A stretch of 64,000 nucleotides of DNA, taken from positions 9,300,001 through 9,364,000 of the forward strand of contig NZ_CP066831.1 of NCBI RefSeq assembly GCF_016598615.1, given 5' to 3'. The stretch is from Streptomyces liliifuscus (lineage in GTDB: Bacteria > Actinomycetota > Actinomycetes > Streptomycetales > Streptomycetaceae). The translations under genes were made by a program, and so were the position numbers. The notes under the pieces were generated by a model, which searched no databases, was not told where the DNA came from, and saw nothing but the letters and a program-made list of their open reading frames with translations. Position 1 is the first letter of the stretch, and each line of letters starts with the position of its first letter. This document shows positions 55,301-63,511 of the stretch, piece after piece.

Positions 55301-58300
55301 GTCAGCGCGGCCTGGCCGCGGACGGGCGTTGCAAGGCGTTCTCCGCCGACGCGGACGGCACGGGCTGGTCCGAGGGTGTGGGTGTCCTCGTGCTTGAGCG
55401 GTTGTCGGACGCGCGGCGCAACGGTCACCAGGTGTTGGCCGTGGTGCGGGGTTCGGCGTTGAACCAGGATGGTGCGAGCAATGGCCTTACGGCTCCGAAC
55501 GGTCCCTCGCAGCAGCGGGTGATCCGTCAGGCGCTGGCGAGTGCAGGACTCTCGGCCTCTGAGGTCGACGCCGTGGAAGCGCACGGCACGGGCACGACCC
55601 TTGGCGACCCGATCGAGGCGCAGGCGGTGCTCGCGACCTACGGCCAGGGTCGGGACGAGGATCAGCCGCTGTGGCTCGGCTCCTCGAAGTCGAACCTCGG
55701 TCATACGCAGGCGGCCGCGGGTGTGGCCGGTGTGATCAAGATGGTGATGGCGATGCGGGCGGGTGTGCTGCCCAAGACCCTGCATGTCAGCGAGCCTTCA
55801 CCGCACGTGGACTGGTCCGTCGGCGCGGTCGAGCTGCTGAGCGAGGCGCGGGAGTGGCCGCAGAACGGTCGGCCGCGCCGGGCCGGTGTCTCCTCCTTCG
55901 GCGTGAGCGGGACGAACGCCCACGTCATCGTGGAGCAGGCACCGCAGGACGAACCGTCCACCGGCGCGGCGGGCACGCCCGAGCCGCCGGAGACGGCCCG
56001 GACGACGGACGTCCCCGTGCCGTGGATCGTGTCGGGGCGCACCGAGGACGCCCTACGGGACCAGGCCCGACGCCTCCTCGCGCACGTCGGCCACTCCGAC
56101 GATCCCGCTCCCCGCGACATCGCACGGGCTCTCCTGACCACCCGCACACTGTTCAACCACCGGGCCGCCGTTGTCGCCTCCGAGCGGCAGGACCTTCTCG
56201 CCGCACTCGAAGCACTCGCCGAAGGCCGCCCCATAGCCGGCCTGGTGCAGGGAACTGCCTCCGCATCGGGCAAGTTGGCCTTCTTGTTCACGGGGCAGGG
56301 TGCTCAGCGGGTGGGGATGGGCCGGGAGTTGGCCGTGTCGTTTCCGGTGTTCGCGGAGTCGTTGGAGCGGACGTGTGACCTGTTGGACGTCGGCTTGGAG
56401 GACCTTGATCTTCCGCTGCGGGAGGTGTTGTTCGCGGAGCCGGAGAGTGCTGCGGCTGGTCTGTTGACGCGGACGGTGTATGCGCAGGCGGCGTTGTTCG
56501 CGGTCGAGGTGGCGTTGTTCCGCCTGATCGAGTCGTTCGGTGTGCGGCCGGATTTTGTGGCGGGGCATTCGGTGGGGGAGATCGCGGCTGCGCATGTGGC
56601 CGGGATTCTTTCGCTGGAGGACGCGGCGACGTTGGTGGCGGCACGGGGCAGGTTGATGGATGTGTTGCCTGCCGGTGGGGTGATGGTGGCGGTCCAGGCC
56701 ACCGAGGATGAGGTGGGCGAACTCCTGGACGAGGTGCAGGACGTCGGTATTGCGGCGGTGAACGGGCCGCGCGCAGTGGTCCTTTCGGGCAGCGAAGCCG
56801 CGGTCGCCCCGGTGGTCGAGGCGTTGCGGGAGCGCGGGGTGAAGACCAAGCAGCTTCAGGTCAGTCACGCTTTCCATTCGCCGTTGGTGGAACCGATGCT
56901 CGACGACTTTGCCGCTGTGGTGGAGGGGCTGACGTTCAACGCTCCGGCTCTCGGGGTCGTGTCGAATGTGACCGGTGGCATCGCGTCGGCGCAGGAACTC
57001 TGCGCACCGGAGTACTGGGTGCGGCATGTCCGTGAGGCGGTGCGTTTCGGCTCCGGTGTAGAGGCTCTTCTGGACGCGGGTGTCTCGTCGTTCGTCGAAC
57101 TGGGTCCCGACGGCGTGCTGAGCGCGATGGCTCGCGAGTCGCTGCCTGAGGACTCGGATGTGGCCTGCGTACCCGTGATGCGTCGGGACCGCGACGAGGT
57201 ACAGGAGTTCCTGACCGGACTCGCCCGGCTCAATGTCCGTGGCGTTGCGGTGGGTTGGGAGCCATTGACGGCGGGCGGCGGACGCCGGGTCGAGCTGCCC
57301 ACGTACGCCTTCCAGCAGCGTCGGTTCTGGCTGGAGGCCGGACAGAAGGCCACTGATGCCGCCGGGCTTGGTCAGTCGGTGGCGGATCATCCGTTGGTGG
57401 GTGCGGTGGTCGGGCTGGCGGGTGGTGATGGGTTGGTGCTGACGGGGCGGCTGTCCTTGAAGTCGCATCCGTGGCTGGCCGATCACACCGTCGCCGGTGT
57501 GGTGCTGCTACCCGGCACGGCCTTCGTCGAGCTGGCGGTGCGTGCCGGTGACGAGGTCGGTTGTGGGCGGTTGGAGGAGTTGACGCTGGAGGCGCCGTTG
57601 GTGGTGCCCGAGCGTGGTGGCGTACAGGTGCAGGTTGTGGTGGAGGCGGCGAACGGGGCCGGGGAACGTCTGGTGGAGGTGTACTCGCGTCCCGAGGACG
57701 GCGACGAGACGCCCTGGACCCGACACGCCACCGGTGTACTGGCGGCCGATGCACTGACGCCCGAGTTCGAACTCACGGCATGGCCCCCCACCGCCGAGCC
57801 GGTCGACATCGGGGACTTCTACTCCGAACTCGAGGCGCGGCCGGACGGGTTGGTCTACGGGTCGGTCTTCCAGGGGCTCAAGGCCGCCTGGCGTACCGAG
57901 GACGGGATCGATGCCGAGGTGGAGCTGCCCGAGGACGCGGCGAAGGACGCCGGCCGTTTCGGTCTGCACCCGGCCCTCCTCGACGCGGCCCTGCACGCCG
58001 TCGGTCTCGCGGCCGCCCACGAGGGCCGCGACGAGGACGGGATAGTGGCCCGACTGCCGTTCGCCTGGACGGGAGTCACGCTGCACCGGTCGGGAGCCAC
58101 CCAACTGCGGCTCTCCCTGGCCCGTACGGGCGGCGACACGTACCGTCTGCGGATCGCCGACGCGATGGGCGCGCCCGTTGCGACCGTACGTGAGCTGGTG
58201 CTCCGCGGGATCACCGCCGAACAGCTCGCGCAGGCGCGCACGGACCGTCCCGCATCGATGTTCCGCCTGGACTGGGTGGCTCAGCCGCCCGCCGTTCAGC

Positions 58301-61041
58301 AGAGCACGGGGGAGTGGGCCCTGGTCGGGCCGGACCCGTACGGCCCGACAGCGCTGTCGGCCGTCGGCCTTCCCACGGAGGGATCGCTTCCCCTTGCCCG
58401 GTACGACGACCTCGACGCGCTCATCGCGGCGCCGGCCGCATCCGGAGACGACACCGAGTCCGGAACCGACACTCCGGACGTCGTGCTCCTGTCACTCATC
58501 GATGCCCATGCCGGTGCCCATGCCCATGCCGACATCGCCGGCGCTGCCGACAGCGACACCGCCACCCCTCGCTCCGCCGCTCACCAAGCGCTGCACGCCG
58601 TGCAGACCTGGCTGAGTGCCGAGCGCTGCGCCGAAGCCACCCTCGTGCTGATGACCCGCGGTGCGACCGCCGTCTCCGTCGACGACGCGATCGACGTGGA
58701 CGCGGCTGCCGCCTGGGGACTCGTACGGTCTGCGCAGTCGGAGCACCCGGGCCGCTTCGTCCTCCTGGACTCGGACGGTTCCGAGGCATCCGCCCAGGTA
58801 CTCCCCGGAGCCCTGGCGAGCGAGGAGCCGCAGATCGCCCTGCGGGAAGGTGTCGTCCACGCCGCACGTCTCGTACGGGTGCTCGACACAAGCCCCGACA
58901 CAAGTCCCGAGTCGAGCCCCGAGCCAAGTCCCGCGGCCGGTTCCGATGCCGGTCCGGACGCCGGTCCCGATGCCGAACGGCCGCCGGCCGCCGCCGTCTT
59001 CCACCCGGACAGGACCGTTCTCGTCACCGGCGGTACCGGTGCGCTGGGTTCCCGTCTCGCCCGGCACCTGGCCCGCGAGCACGGCGTACGGCAGCTGCTG
59101 CTGGTGGGACGCCAGGGGGCACGTGCCCCGCACACCGCCGACCTGGTGGCCGAACTCGCCTCCCTCGGCGCCCGGGCGGAGGTGGCCGCGTGCGACGTGG
59201 CCGACCGGGACGACCTGGCGGCTCTCCTCGCGGCGATCCCGGCGGACCGTCCCCTCGGCGCGGTCGTCCACGCCGCGGGCGTGCTCGACGACGGGCTGGT
59301 CGACGCGCTCACGCCGGAACGGCTCGACGCCGTACTGCGGCCGAAGGCGGACGCGGCCCGGCATCTCGACGAGCTGACCAGGGACGCGGACCTCTCCGCC
59401 TTCGTGCTGTTCTCCTCCGCGGCCGGCACGTTCGGCAGTCCCGGGCAGGCCAACTACGCGGCGGCCAACGCCTACCTCGACGCGATGGCCGTCCGGCGCC
59501 GGAGCCAGGGGCTGCCCGGCCTGTCCCTCGGCTGGGGCCTGTGGGAGGCGGACGGCACCACTTGGGAGGCGACGGGCAGCGGTGACACGAACCGCGGTAT
59601 GGGCGGCCGCCTGAGCGGCGGCGACCGCGCACGTATCGCACGCGGCGGTGTCGGCACGTTCACCACCGAACAGGGACTGGCCCTCTTCGACGACGCCTGC
59701 GCCGGTACGCATTCCGCCGTGCTGCCGGTCCTGCTGGATCTGCGGCCCCAGGACGACGTACCGCACCTCCTGAGGTCCCTGGTGGCCGCGCGCCGCAAGG
59801 GAGCGGCCACGGCCTCCCGGCACGGGGGCCCCGCAGAACTGCGACGGCGGCTCGGCGCGGCGTCGCCGGAGGAGCGGTACGAGCACCTCGTCCAGCTGGT
59901 GCGGTCCTGCACGGCCGTGGTGCTGGGACACCGCGGTCCGCAGGACGTCGACCCCGGTCTCGGCTTCCTGGAGTCCGGCTTCGACTCGCTCACCGCGATG
60001 GAACTGCGCAACCAACTGCACGAGGCCACCGGTCTGCGGCTCGCGGCCACCGCGGTGTTCGACCACACCACACCCGCGGACCTCGCCCGGCATCTGGCCG
60101 ACGAACTCGCCGACGCGCTCGCCGCGACGGACACCACGGTCGACGCCGGTGACGGCGGTGACGGCGGGGCTGCCCGCCGGCCGGCGGAGGACGACGCGGC
60201 GGACACCCTCAGTGCGTTGTTCCGGAGCGCGGTGAGGGACGGACAGGTGACGAAGGGCGTCGGGCTGCTGCGTGCCGTCGCCGAACTGCGCCCCTCCTTC
60301 AGCAGCGCCGCGGAGTTCGGTGACGACCTGCCGGTGCCGGTCCGGCTGGCCCAGGGACCACGCCTGCCCCGGCTGTTCTGCTTCGCCTCGCCGATGGCGA
60401 TGGGCGGGGTGCACCAGTACGCCCGGCTGGCGGCCCACTTCCGCGGGGTACGGGAGGTGTCCGCGCTGCCCATGCCCGGGTTCGCGGCGCAGGACCGGCT
60501 CCCGGAGACCGCGGACGCCGTCGTGGAGGTCTTCGGGCGCAGTGTCCAGGAGGCGGCGGGCGACGACCCGTTCGTCCTGCTCGGCTACTCGGCCGGCGGC
60601 ATCTTCGCCCACGGCGTCGCGTCCTGGCTAGAGTCCGCCGGCCGTCCGCCGGCCGCCGTGGTGCTGCTCGACAGCTACCGCGCCGACGGCGGGGCGGACC
60701 TCGACGGCGACTTCTGGATCAGCATGGTGGAGGGGCTGTTCGCACGCGAAGAGGTCTTCGGCCGTTTCAACAGTGCGCGGCTGTCGGCCATGGGCCGCTA
60801 CGCCCGGCTCGTCGGAGAGGTCAAGCCGGTGGACATCACGGCGCCGGTGCTGTTCGTCCGGCCCGAGAAGTCACTGACCGCGGGTGACGCGGACGGGGGC
60901 GAAGGCCCGGACGACTGGCGTGCCTCCTGGGACACGGCGGACACGGTCCTCGAAGTGCCCGGTGACCACTTCGGGATCGTCGAGAGCCAGGCGGACCTGA
61001 CGGCCGCGGCGGTGGAGGAATGGCTCACCGACCGGCTGTGA
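49324..61041 (+). CDS. Type I modular polyketide synthase, two modules and thioesterase (KS-AT-DH-KR-ACP; KS-AT-DH-KR-ACP-TE)
   Basis: 3905 residues; the terminal protein of the assembly line. It begins with an acceptor docking helix (MSNDQKLLDYLKRVTADL). The ATG at 49324 is chosen by homology of this helix to those of PKS A and B; the ribosome site is weak. The two modules are described separately. The C-terminal thioesterase (about residues 3630-3905) has Ser3756 in GYSAGG, Asp3783 in LLDSYR and His3882 in GDHFG, and releases the chain, most likely as a macrocycle. A 16-bp hairpin terminator follows, so this ends the PKS operon. Confidence 0.93.
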   Translation: MSNDQKLLDYLKRVTADLHATRQRLREAESEEHEPIAVVAMGCRYPGDVRTPEDLWRLVAEGGDAITEFPDDRGWDFDTLLGGDTGAVGSTYVARGGFVHDAAEFDADFFGISPREALAMDPQQRLLLELAWETSERAGIDPHSLRGASVGVFAGTNGQDYADLMDRSPQDTEAYLATGSVAAVVSGRVSYVLGLEGPSVSVDTACSSSLVALHLACQALRQKECAMAFAGGVTIMSTPGPFIAFSRQSGLASDGRCKAFSDDTDGTGWGEGAGLLLLERLSDARRNGHEVLAVIRGSALNQDGASNGLTAPNGPSQQRVIRQALANAGLTAAEVDAVEAHGTGTTLGDPIEAQALLATYGQDRDEDRPLWLGSIKSNIGHTQAAAGVSGIIKMIMAIRNGVLPKTLHVGEPSSHVDWSAGAVELLTEAREWPEVGRPRRAGVSSFGVSGTNAHVIVEQAPVEEPAAEVVAEPDVQSGVESGVAGLTVPWVVSGKSAVALRAQATRLLDQQMSTGSTAVDVAFSLGASRAGLEHRGVVLGSSREELLRSLEVLATGAEAPGVVSGRVVDGRLAFLFTGQGAQRVGMGRELAASFPVFAESLERTCDLLDVGLEDLDLPLREVLFAEPESAAAGLLTRTVYAQAALFAVEVALFRLIESFGVRPDFVAGHSVGEIAAAHVAGVFSLEDAAMLVAARGRLMDGLPAGGVMVAVQATESDVRELLEGVDGAGIAAVNGPRAVVLSGTEAAVLPVVEALRERGVKTKQLQVSHAFHSPLMEPMLDDFAAVVEGLTFNAPSLGVVSNVTGGIASAQDLCAPGYWVRHVREAVRFGSGVEALLDAGVSSFVELGPDGVLSGMARESLPEDSDVACVPVMRRDRDEVREFLTGLARLNVRGVPVSWEPLTAGGRRVELPTYAFQRERYWLEGGWSVTDAAGLGQSAADHPLVGAVVGMAEGEGVVLTGRLSLKSHPWLADHTVAGVVVFPGTGFVELLVRAGDEVGCGRIEELTQEAPLVVPDRGGVQVQVLVEATNGSGERPVAVYSRVEGADEDVPWTRHASGLLSPSEASAGFELAQWPPAGAEALDVEGMYERPESGLVYGPLFQGLTAAWRKGDEVYAEIELPAEAVGEAARFGLHPALLDAALHALGFSPSYEEEEEDGTVARLPFSWSGVSLFAVGASVLRVCVRHVARDRVSLWVADGAGVPVAVVESLVLRAISSAQVGAAGGVPVVAGGGLFEVVWSPVAGAAADAGGVGSGVSGGAPGVLVLEGERLGLAGAELERVLAWLQECVSGVGGAGSRVVVTRGAVSVGVGGVVDVVSAGVWGLVRSAQAEHPGRFVLVDVGVEGDVEAGVRAALASGEEQVAVRGGEVFVPRLTRVAAGGGVPSWGASASASASASAGGGGVVLVTGGTGGLGAVVARHLVVSHGVERLVLLSRRGQDAPGAVELVAELADLGAHTDVVACDVSDRVALAAVVDGLGVELSAVVHAAGVVDDGVLGSLTPERLDGVLGPKADAAWYLHELTQGLDLSAFVLFSSLSGTVGGAGQANYAAANAYLDGLAEYRRGLGLPATSLAWGLWEETGRGGMTESLGDTDRSRMARGGVLPLSVENGLALFDAALATDRAALAPAHLDIAALGAHTDELPPVFRDLVRTPRRRTAEGRTTGSGGGLADRLVGLSTEERRTLVLGVVRVQVAQVLGYASAELVEPGRAFQDLGFDSLTAVELRNSLSAEAGVRLPATLVFDYPSTDALADFLLAEVSGGAVETEPTRPVFASGRADDDPIVIVGMGCRYPGGVRSPEDLWRLVAEGRDAISEFPTDRGWDLDAIYHPDPDHAGTSYTREGGFLHDAGDFDAEFFGISPREAIVMDPQQRLLLETAWEAFEQAGIVPADLKGSQTGVFAGVMYHDYGTRIVDIPEGAEGYLGTGISGSVVSGRVAYTLGLEGPAVTIDTACSSSLVALHSAAHALRQGECTMAIAGGVTVMAGPDTFIDFSRQRGLAADGRCKAFSADADGTGWSEGVGVLVLERLSDARRNGHQVLAVVRGSALNQDGASNGLTAPNGPSQQRVIRQALASAGLSASEVDAVEAHGTGTTLGDPIEAQAVLATYGQGRDEDQPLWLGSSKSNLGHTQAAAGVAGVIKMVMAMRAGVLPKTLHVSEPSPHVDWSVGAVELLSEAREWPQNGRPRRAGVSSFGVSGTNAHVIVEQAPQDEPSTGAAGTPEPPETARTTDVPVPWIVSGRTEDALRDQARRLLAHVGHSDDPAPRDIARALLTTRTLFNHRAAVVASERQDLLAALEALAEGRPIAGLVQGTASASGKLAFLFTGQGAQRVGMGRELAVSFPVFAESLERTCDLLDVGLEDLDLPLREVLFAEPESAAAGLLTRTVYAQAALFAVEVALFRLIESFGVRPDFVAGHSVGEIAAAHVAGILSLEDAATLVAARGRLMDVLPAGGVMVAVQATEDEVGELLDEVQDVGIAAVNGPRAVVLSGSEAAVAPVVEALRERGVKTKQLQVSHAFHSPLVEPMLDDFAAVVEGLTFNAPALGVVSNVTGGIASAQELCAPEYWVRHVREAVRFGSGVEALLDAGVSSFVELGPDGVLSAMARESLPEDSDVACVPVMRRDRDEVQEFLTGLARLNVRGVAVGWEPLTAGGGRRVELPTYAFQQRRFWLEAGQKATDAAGLGQSVADHPLVGAVVGLAGGDGLVLTGRLSLKSHPWLADHTVAGVVLLPGTAFVELAVRAGDEVGCGRLEELTLEAPLVVPERGGVQVQVVVEAANGAGERLVEVYSRPEDGDETPWTRHATGVLAADALTPEFELTAWPPTAEPVDIGDFYSELEARPDGLVYGSVFQGLKAAWRTEDGIDAEVELPEDAAKDAGRFGLHPALLDAALHAVGLAAAHEGRDEDGIVARLPFAWTGVTLHRSGATQLRLSLARTGGDTYRLRIADAMGAPVATVRELVLRGITAEQLAQARTDRPASMFRLDWVAQPPAVQQSTGEWALVGPDPYGPTALSAVGLPTEGSLPLARYDDLDALIAAPAASGDDTESGTDTPDVVLLSLIDAHAGAHAHADIAGAADSDTATPRSAAHQALHAVQTWLSAERCAEATLVLMTRGATAVSVDDAIDVDAAAAWGLVRSAQSEHPGRFVLLDSDGSEASAQVLPGALASEEPQIALREGVVHAARLVRVLDTSPDTSPESSPEPSPAAGSDAGPDAGPDAERPPAAAVFHPDRTVLVTGGTGALGSRLARHLAREHGVRQLLLVGRQGARAPHTADLVAELASLGARAEVAACDVADRDDLAALLAAIPADRPLGAVVHAAGVLDDGLVDALTPERLDAVLRPKADAARHLDELTRDADLSAFVLFSSAAGTFGSPGQANYAAANAYLDAMAVRRRSQGLPGLSLGWGLWEADGTTWEATGSGDTNRGMGGRLSGGDRARIARGGVGTFTTEQGLALFDDACAGTHSAVLPVLLDLRPQDDVPHLLRSLVAARRKGAATASRHGGPAELRRRLGAASPEERYEHLVQLVRSCTAVVLGHRGPQDVDPGLGFLESGFDSLTAMELRNQLHEATGLRLAATAVFDHTTPADLARHLADELADALAATDTTVDAGDGGDGGAARRPAEDDAADTLSALFRSAVRDGQVTKGVGLLRAVAELRPSFSSAAEFGDDLPVPVRLAQGPRLPRLFCFASPMAMGGVHQYARLAAHFRGVREVSALPMPGFAAQDRLPETADAVVEVFGRSVQEAAGDDPFVLLGYSAGGIFAHGVASWLESAGRPPAAVVLLDSYRADGGADLDGDFWISMVEGLFAREEVFGRFNSARLSAMGRYARLVGEVKPVDITAPVLFVRPEKSLTAGDADGGEGPDDWRASWDTADTVLEVPGDHFGIVESQADLTAAAVEEWLTDRL
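49423..54600 (+). other. PKS C module 1: KS-AT(malonyl)-DH-KR-ACP
   Basis: Residues about 34-1760 of PKS C. KS Cys206. AT Ser670 in GHSVGE, HAFH 769-772 (malonyl). DH His974 in HTVAGVVVFP and Asp1139 in HPALLDAAL, both intact. KR about 1400-1580 with VVDD (B type) behind the same Ser-Ala repeat linker as PKS B module 1. ACP Ser1718 in GFDSL. Forms the C4-C5 double bond of the product. Confidence 0.9.
54658..60150 (+). other. PKS C module 2: KS-AT(malonyl)-DH-KR-ACP
   Basis: Residues about 1779-3610 of PKS C. KS Cys1952. AT Ser2416, HAFH 2515-2518 (malonyl). DH His2721 in HTVAGVVLLP and Asp2887, intact. KR about 3230-3410 with VLDD (B type). Its DH-to-KR linker contains low-complexity runs of Ala/His and of Asp/Thr/Ser/Pro repeats (58500-58990). 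ACP Ser3555 in SGFDSLTAM. Forms the C2-C3 double bond next to the ester or amide carbonyl. Confidence 0.9.
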
Positions 61042-61064
61042 CTCCGGGGCCCTGCCGCCCGCGC

Positions 61065-61102
61065 GGCTGAGGGCCGCCCCCGCCCCGGGGCGGCCCTCAG
61101 CC
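61065..61102. terminator. 16-bp perfect hairpin terminator after the PKS operon
   Basis: GGCTGAGGGCCGCCCC (61065-61080) pairs perfectly with GGGGCGGCCCTCAGCC (61087-61102) around a 6-base loop, 24 bases past the stop of PKS C. It lies between the PKS operon and the convergent methyltransferase gene and may act in both directions. Confidence 0.8.
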
Positions 61103-61160
61103 ACGTGTCCGCCCGCCACCGCCTTCTCAGCGGACCTGCGCACCTCGCGTTTCCGTCGGC

Positions 61161-61208
61161 CCCCTCACACACGTCCGGCGCGGTCCCCTCACACACGTCC
61201 GGGGCGGT
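61161..61208. repeat. 24-bp tandem repeat, two copies
   Basis: A 24-base unit beginning CCCCTCACACACGTCCGG occurs at 61161-61184 and 61185-61208 with one mismatch. It lies in the 243-base gap between PKS C and the methyltransferase gene, which otherwise contains only the terminator. Confidence 0.8.
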
Positions 61209-61284
61209 GCGGCGGGAAACCGGCCCGGAGCCGTCCTCCCGCCGCACCGCCCCGGAGGGGACGGCACGGCGTCGTACACCCGCC

Positions 61285-62007
61285 TCAGACGGTCCGCTGG
61301 GCCCCCCGCACCCCGATGAAGACCCCGCGGTCCGCGTAGCCGTCGGGTCGGTACTCCACCGCGCACCCCGCCGACCGGAACGCCGTCTCGTACTCCTCGC
61401 GGGAGAACAGCGACAGTTCCTGCTCGTCCACGAAGTGCCGTACCGGATCGGATCCCGTGGCGACGAGATAGTGCATCTCGACGTGGCTGCGTCCGTCCCT
61501 GGTGGTCCAGCGGCCCATCCGGACGACCTTGCCGCCCTCGTTCTCGAAGCCGGCCTCCACGAGGTCGCCGCCGTTCCAGTCCTCCCGCAGGATCCAGGGT
61601 TCGACGATCAGCACCCCGCCCGGACGCAGATGGTGCGCCATGTTCTTGACGGCGGTGAACAGATCGTCCGCCGACGCCAGATAGCCCACCGAGCTGTACA
61701 TCGAACAGACCACGTCGAAGGTCCGCTCAAGGCCGAAGGTGCACATGTCGTCCTGGAGCAGGGGCACTCCGGGAAGCTTGGCGGAGGCGATACGGATCAT
61801 GGGCGGGGCGAGATCCACGCCGGCCACGTCGAAGTGCTTCCGCAGATGGGCCAGATGCTCGCCCGTGCCGCAGCCGACGTCCAGCAGACTTGCTGCGTCC
61901 GGACGGTATTCGAGGGCCAGTTCGCGGATGCGGTCGGCTTCACCGGCGTAGTTCTTGTGCCGTCGGTAGATGTCGTCGTAGACGTGGGCGAAATCCTCTT
62001 CGTACAT
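61285..62007 (-). CDS. dTDP-aminosugar N,N-dimethyltransferase (DesVI/TylM1/SpnS type)
   Basis: A 240-residue SAM-dependent methyltransferase. The SAM motif is LLDVGCGTGEHLAHL (41-55), followed by GVDLAPPMIRIASAKLPGV and the family pattern FDVVCSMYSSVGYL. Length and sequence pattern match the sugar N,N-dimethyltransferases DesVI, TylM1 and SpnS, which methylate the 3- or 4-amino group of dTDP-aminosugars twice. The ATG lies 3 nt after the aminotransferase stop with AGGTGA upstream, so the two genes are one operon. Because the partner is a 4-aminotransferase-type enzyme, a 4-dimethylamino sugar is the best guess; mono-methylation, as in vicenisamine, cannot be excluded. Confidence 0.92.
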   Translation of the reverse strand: MYEEDFAHVYDDIYRRHKNYAGEADRIRELALEYRPDAASLLDVGCGTGEHLAHLRKHFDVAGVDLAPPMIRIASAKLPGVPLLQDDMCTFGLERTFDVVCSMYSSVGYLASADDLFTAVKNMAHHLRPGGVLIVEPWILREDWNGGDLVEAGFENEGGKVVRMGRWTTRDGRSHVEMHYLVATGSDPVRHFVDEQELSLFSREEYETAFRSAGCAVEYRPDGYADRGVFIGVRGAQRTV

Positions 62008-62010
62008 GGG

Positions 62011-63168
62011 TCACCTGGCCGGGGTTCGGGCGCTGACACAGCGCCGGACGATGTCGCAGACCTTGTCGATCTCCGACGGCCCGACGGCGCTGCCCGTCGG
62101 GAGGGCGAGTACCCGCTCGGCCAGTGCCTCCGCGCGCGGCAGGGGCCGCGGGGCGTGCCGGGCGGGATCACTCCGGTAGGGCTCCACCTGATGGCAGCTG
62201 GGGTGGAAGTAGCGGCGGGACAGTACGTTCTGGGCGCCGAGCGCCGCGTGCACCTCGTCGCGGTGGATGCCGGCGGCCGAGGCGTCGATCTCGATCACCA
62301 GATACTGGTGGTTGGCACGCTCGCCCTCGGCCTGGCCCCGCACCCGTACGCCGGTCAGTCCTTCGAGGCCCTTCTCGTAGCGGCGGTGGTTGAGGGTGTT
62401 GATGTCCATCAGCTCGTCCATGACCTCCAGGGAGGTCAGTCCCATCGCGGCCGCCGCCTCGTTCATCTTGGCGTTCGTGCCGCCGGACCTGATCTCACCG
62501 CTCGCGGTGATGCCGAAGTTGCGCAACTCGCGGCAGCGTTCGGCGAACTCGGCGTCCCGGGTGACGATGGCGCCGCCCTCGAAACTGTTGACGAACTTCG
62601 TGGCGTGGAAGCTGTACACCTCCGCCGCACCGAAACCGCCGACGGGCCGGCCCTTGTAGGTGCAGCCGATCGCGTGGGCCGCGTCGAACAGCAGCGGCAG
62701 ACCGTGCCGGTCGGCGATATCGGTGAGTTCGTCCATCGCACACGGATAGCCGAAGACATGGACTCCCATGATTCCGCGGGTGCGTGGACCGATCAGCGCC
62801 TCGACCTCGGACGGGTCGAGGTTTCCCGTCCTCTCGTCGGCATCGCAGAAAACAGGAACAATTCCTATCCAGTCCAGCGCCGCCGCCGTGGCCACCCAGG
62901 TGAAGGCGGGCACGATGATTTCGTCGCCGCCCCGGATTCCCGCGGCCCTGGCCGCGACCTGGAGACCGACCGTGGCATTGCACACGGCGACACAGTGACC
63001 GACTCCTGCGACTTCGGCGAGTTTCTCCTCGAATTCACGGACCAGTGGGCCGTTGGTGAGATAGAGCCGGTCGAGCGCTCCGTCCAGTCTCTCCGTCAGG
63101 CGCGCGCGACTGCCCATATTGGGGCGACCGACGTGCAGGGGCTCGCGGAACACAGGCGAATCATTCAC
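62011..63168 (-). CDS. dTDP-4-keto-sugar aminotransferase (DegT/DnrJ/EryC1 family, DesI-like)
   Basis: A 385-residue PLP enzyme of the sugar aminotransferase family. The PLP lysine is Lys191 in SFHATKFVNSFEGG; the cofactor region includes LLFDAAHAIGCTYKGRPVGG, and GGTNAKMNEAAAAMGLTSL is the subfamily block. The N-terminal PLHVGRPNMGSRARLTERLD with LTNGPLVREFEE and the C-terminal RRYFHPSCHQVEPYR closely resemble DesI-type C4 aminotransferases rather than C3 enzymes such as DesV. It should use glutamate to aminate C4 of a keto-deoxyhexose. The GTG start has a weak GGA upstream. Transcribed with the N,N-dimethyltransferase. Confidence 0.9.
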   Translation of the reverse strand: MNDSPVFREPLHVGRPNMGSRARLTERLDGALDRLYLTNGPLVREFEEKLAEVAGVGHCVAVCNATVGLQVAARAAGIRGGDEIIVPAFTWVATAAALDWIGIVPVFCDADERTGNLDPSEVEALIGPRTRGIMGVHVFGYPCAMDELTDIADRHGLPLLFDAAHAIGCTYKGRPVGGFGAAEVYSFHATKFVNSFEGGAIVTRDAEFAERCRELRNFGITASGEIRSGGTNAKMNEAAAAMGLTSLEVMDELMDINTLNHRRYEKGLEGLTGVRVRGQAEGERANHQYLVIEIDASAAGIHRDEVHAALGAQNVLSRRYFHPSCHQVEPYRSDPARHAPRPLPRAEALAERVLALPTGSAVGPSEIDKVCDIVRRCVSARTPAR

Positions 63169-63511
63169 CTGTTCATCGTTCCTTCAACCGGCCCCTAGCC
63201 TCAACCCCTGCGGCCGTTCACCCGTGGCGACGGCCGACCCCGCAAGCCCCTAACCACCCCCCTAAGGGGCCCCAGTCCTGCTGGCCCGGCCGCCTCGCCG
63301 GAGCTAGCGTCGGGTGCAGCCTGCCGGTGAGCGTGACACAGCGCCAAGGCAGCCGCTGTGAGCGCGAAGATCCAGTCGAACTCGACCGAAGCCTTCCCCG
63401 GCGAACTCCGCGGAACTCCCCGACGAGTTCCACGGACCACCCGACGAGTTCCGGCGAGATCGATGAACCCTCGATGAGTTCCGCATGGCCGCCGCCCAAA
63501 AGGAGACCCTC
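63169..63511. promoter_or_regulatory. Divergent promoter region with three CCCCTA motifs
   Basis: 343 bases between the aminotransferase (minus) and the 2,3-dehydratase (plus). CCCCTAGCC (63192-63200), CCCCTAACC (63247-63255) and the palindromic CCCCTAAGGGG (63259-63269) match the motif seen upstream of the mutase, RmlA-like and PKS genes. The rest, up to the ribosome site AAGGAG at 63500-63505, shows no clear gene. Confidence 0.5.
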
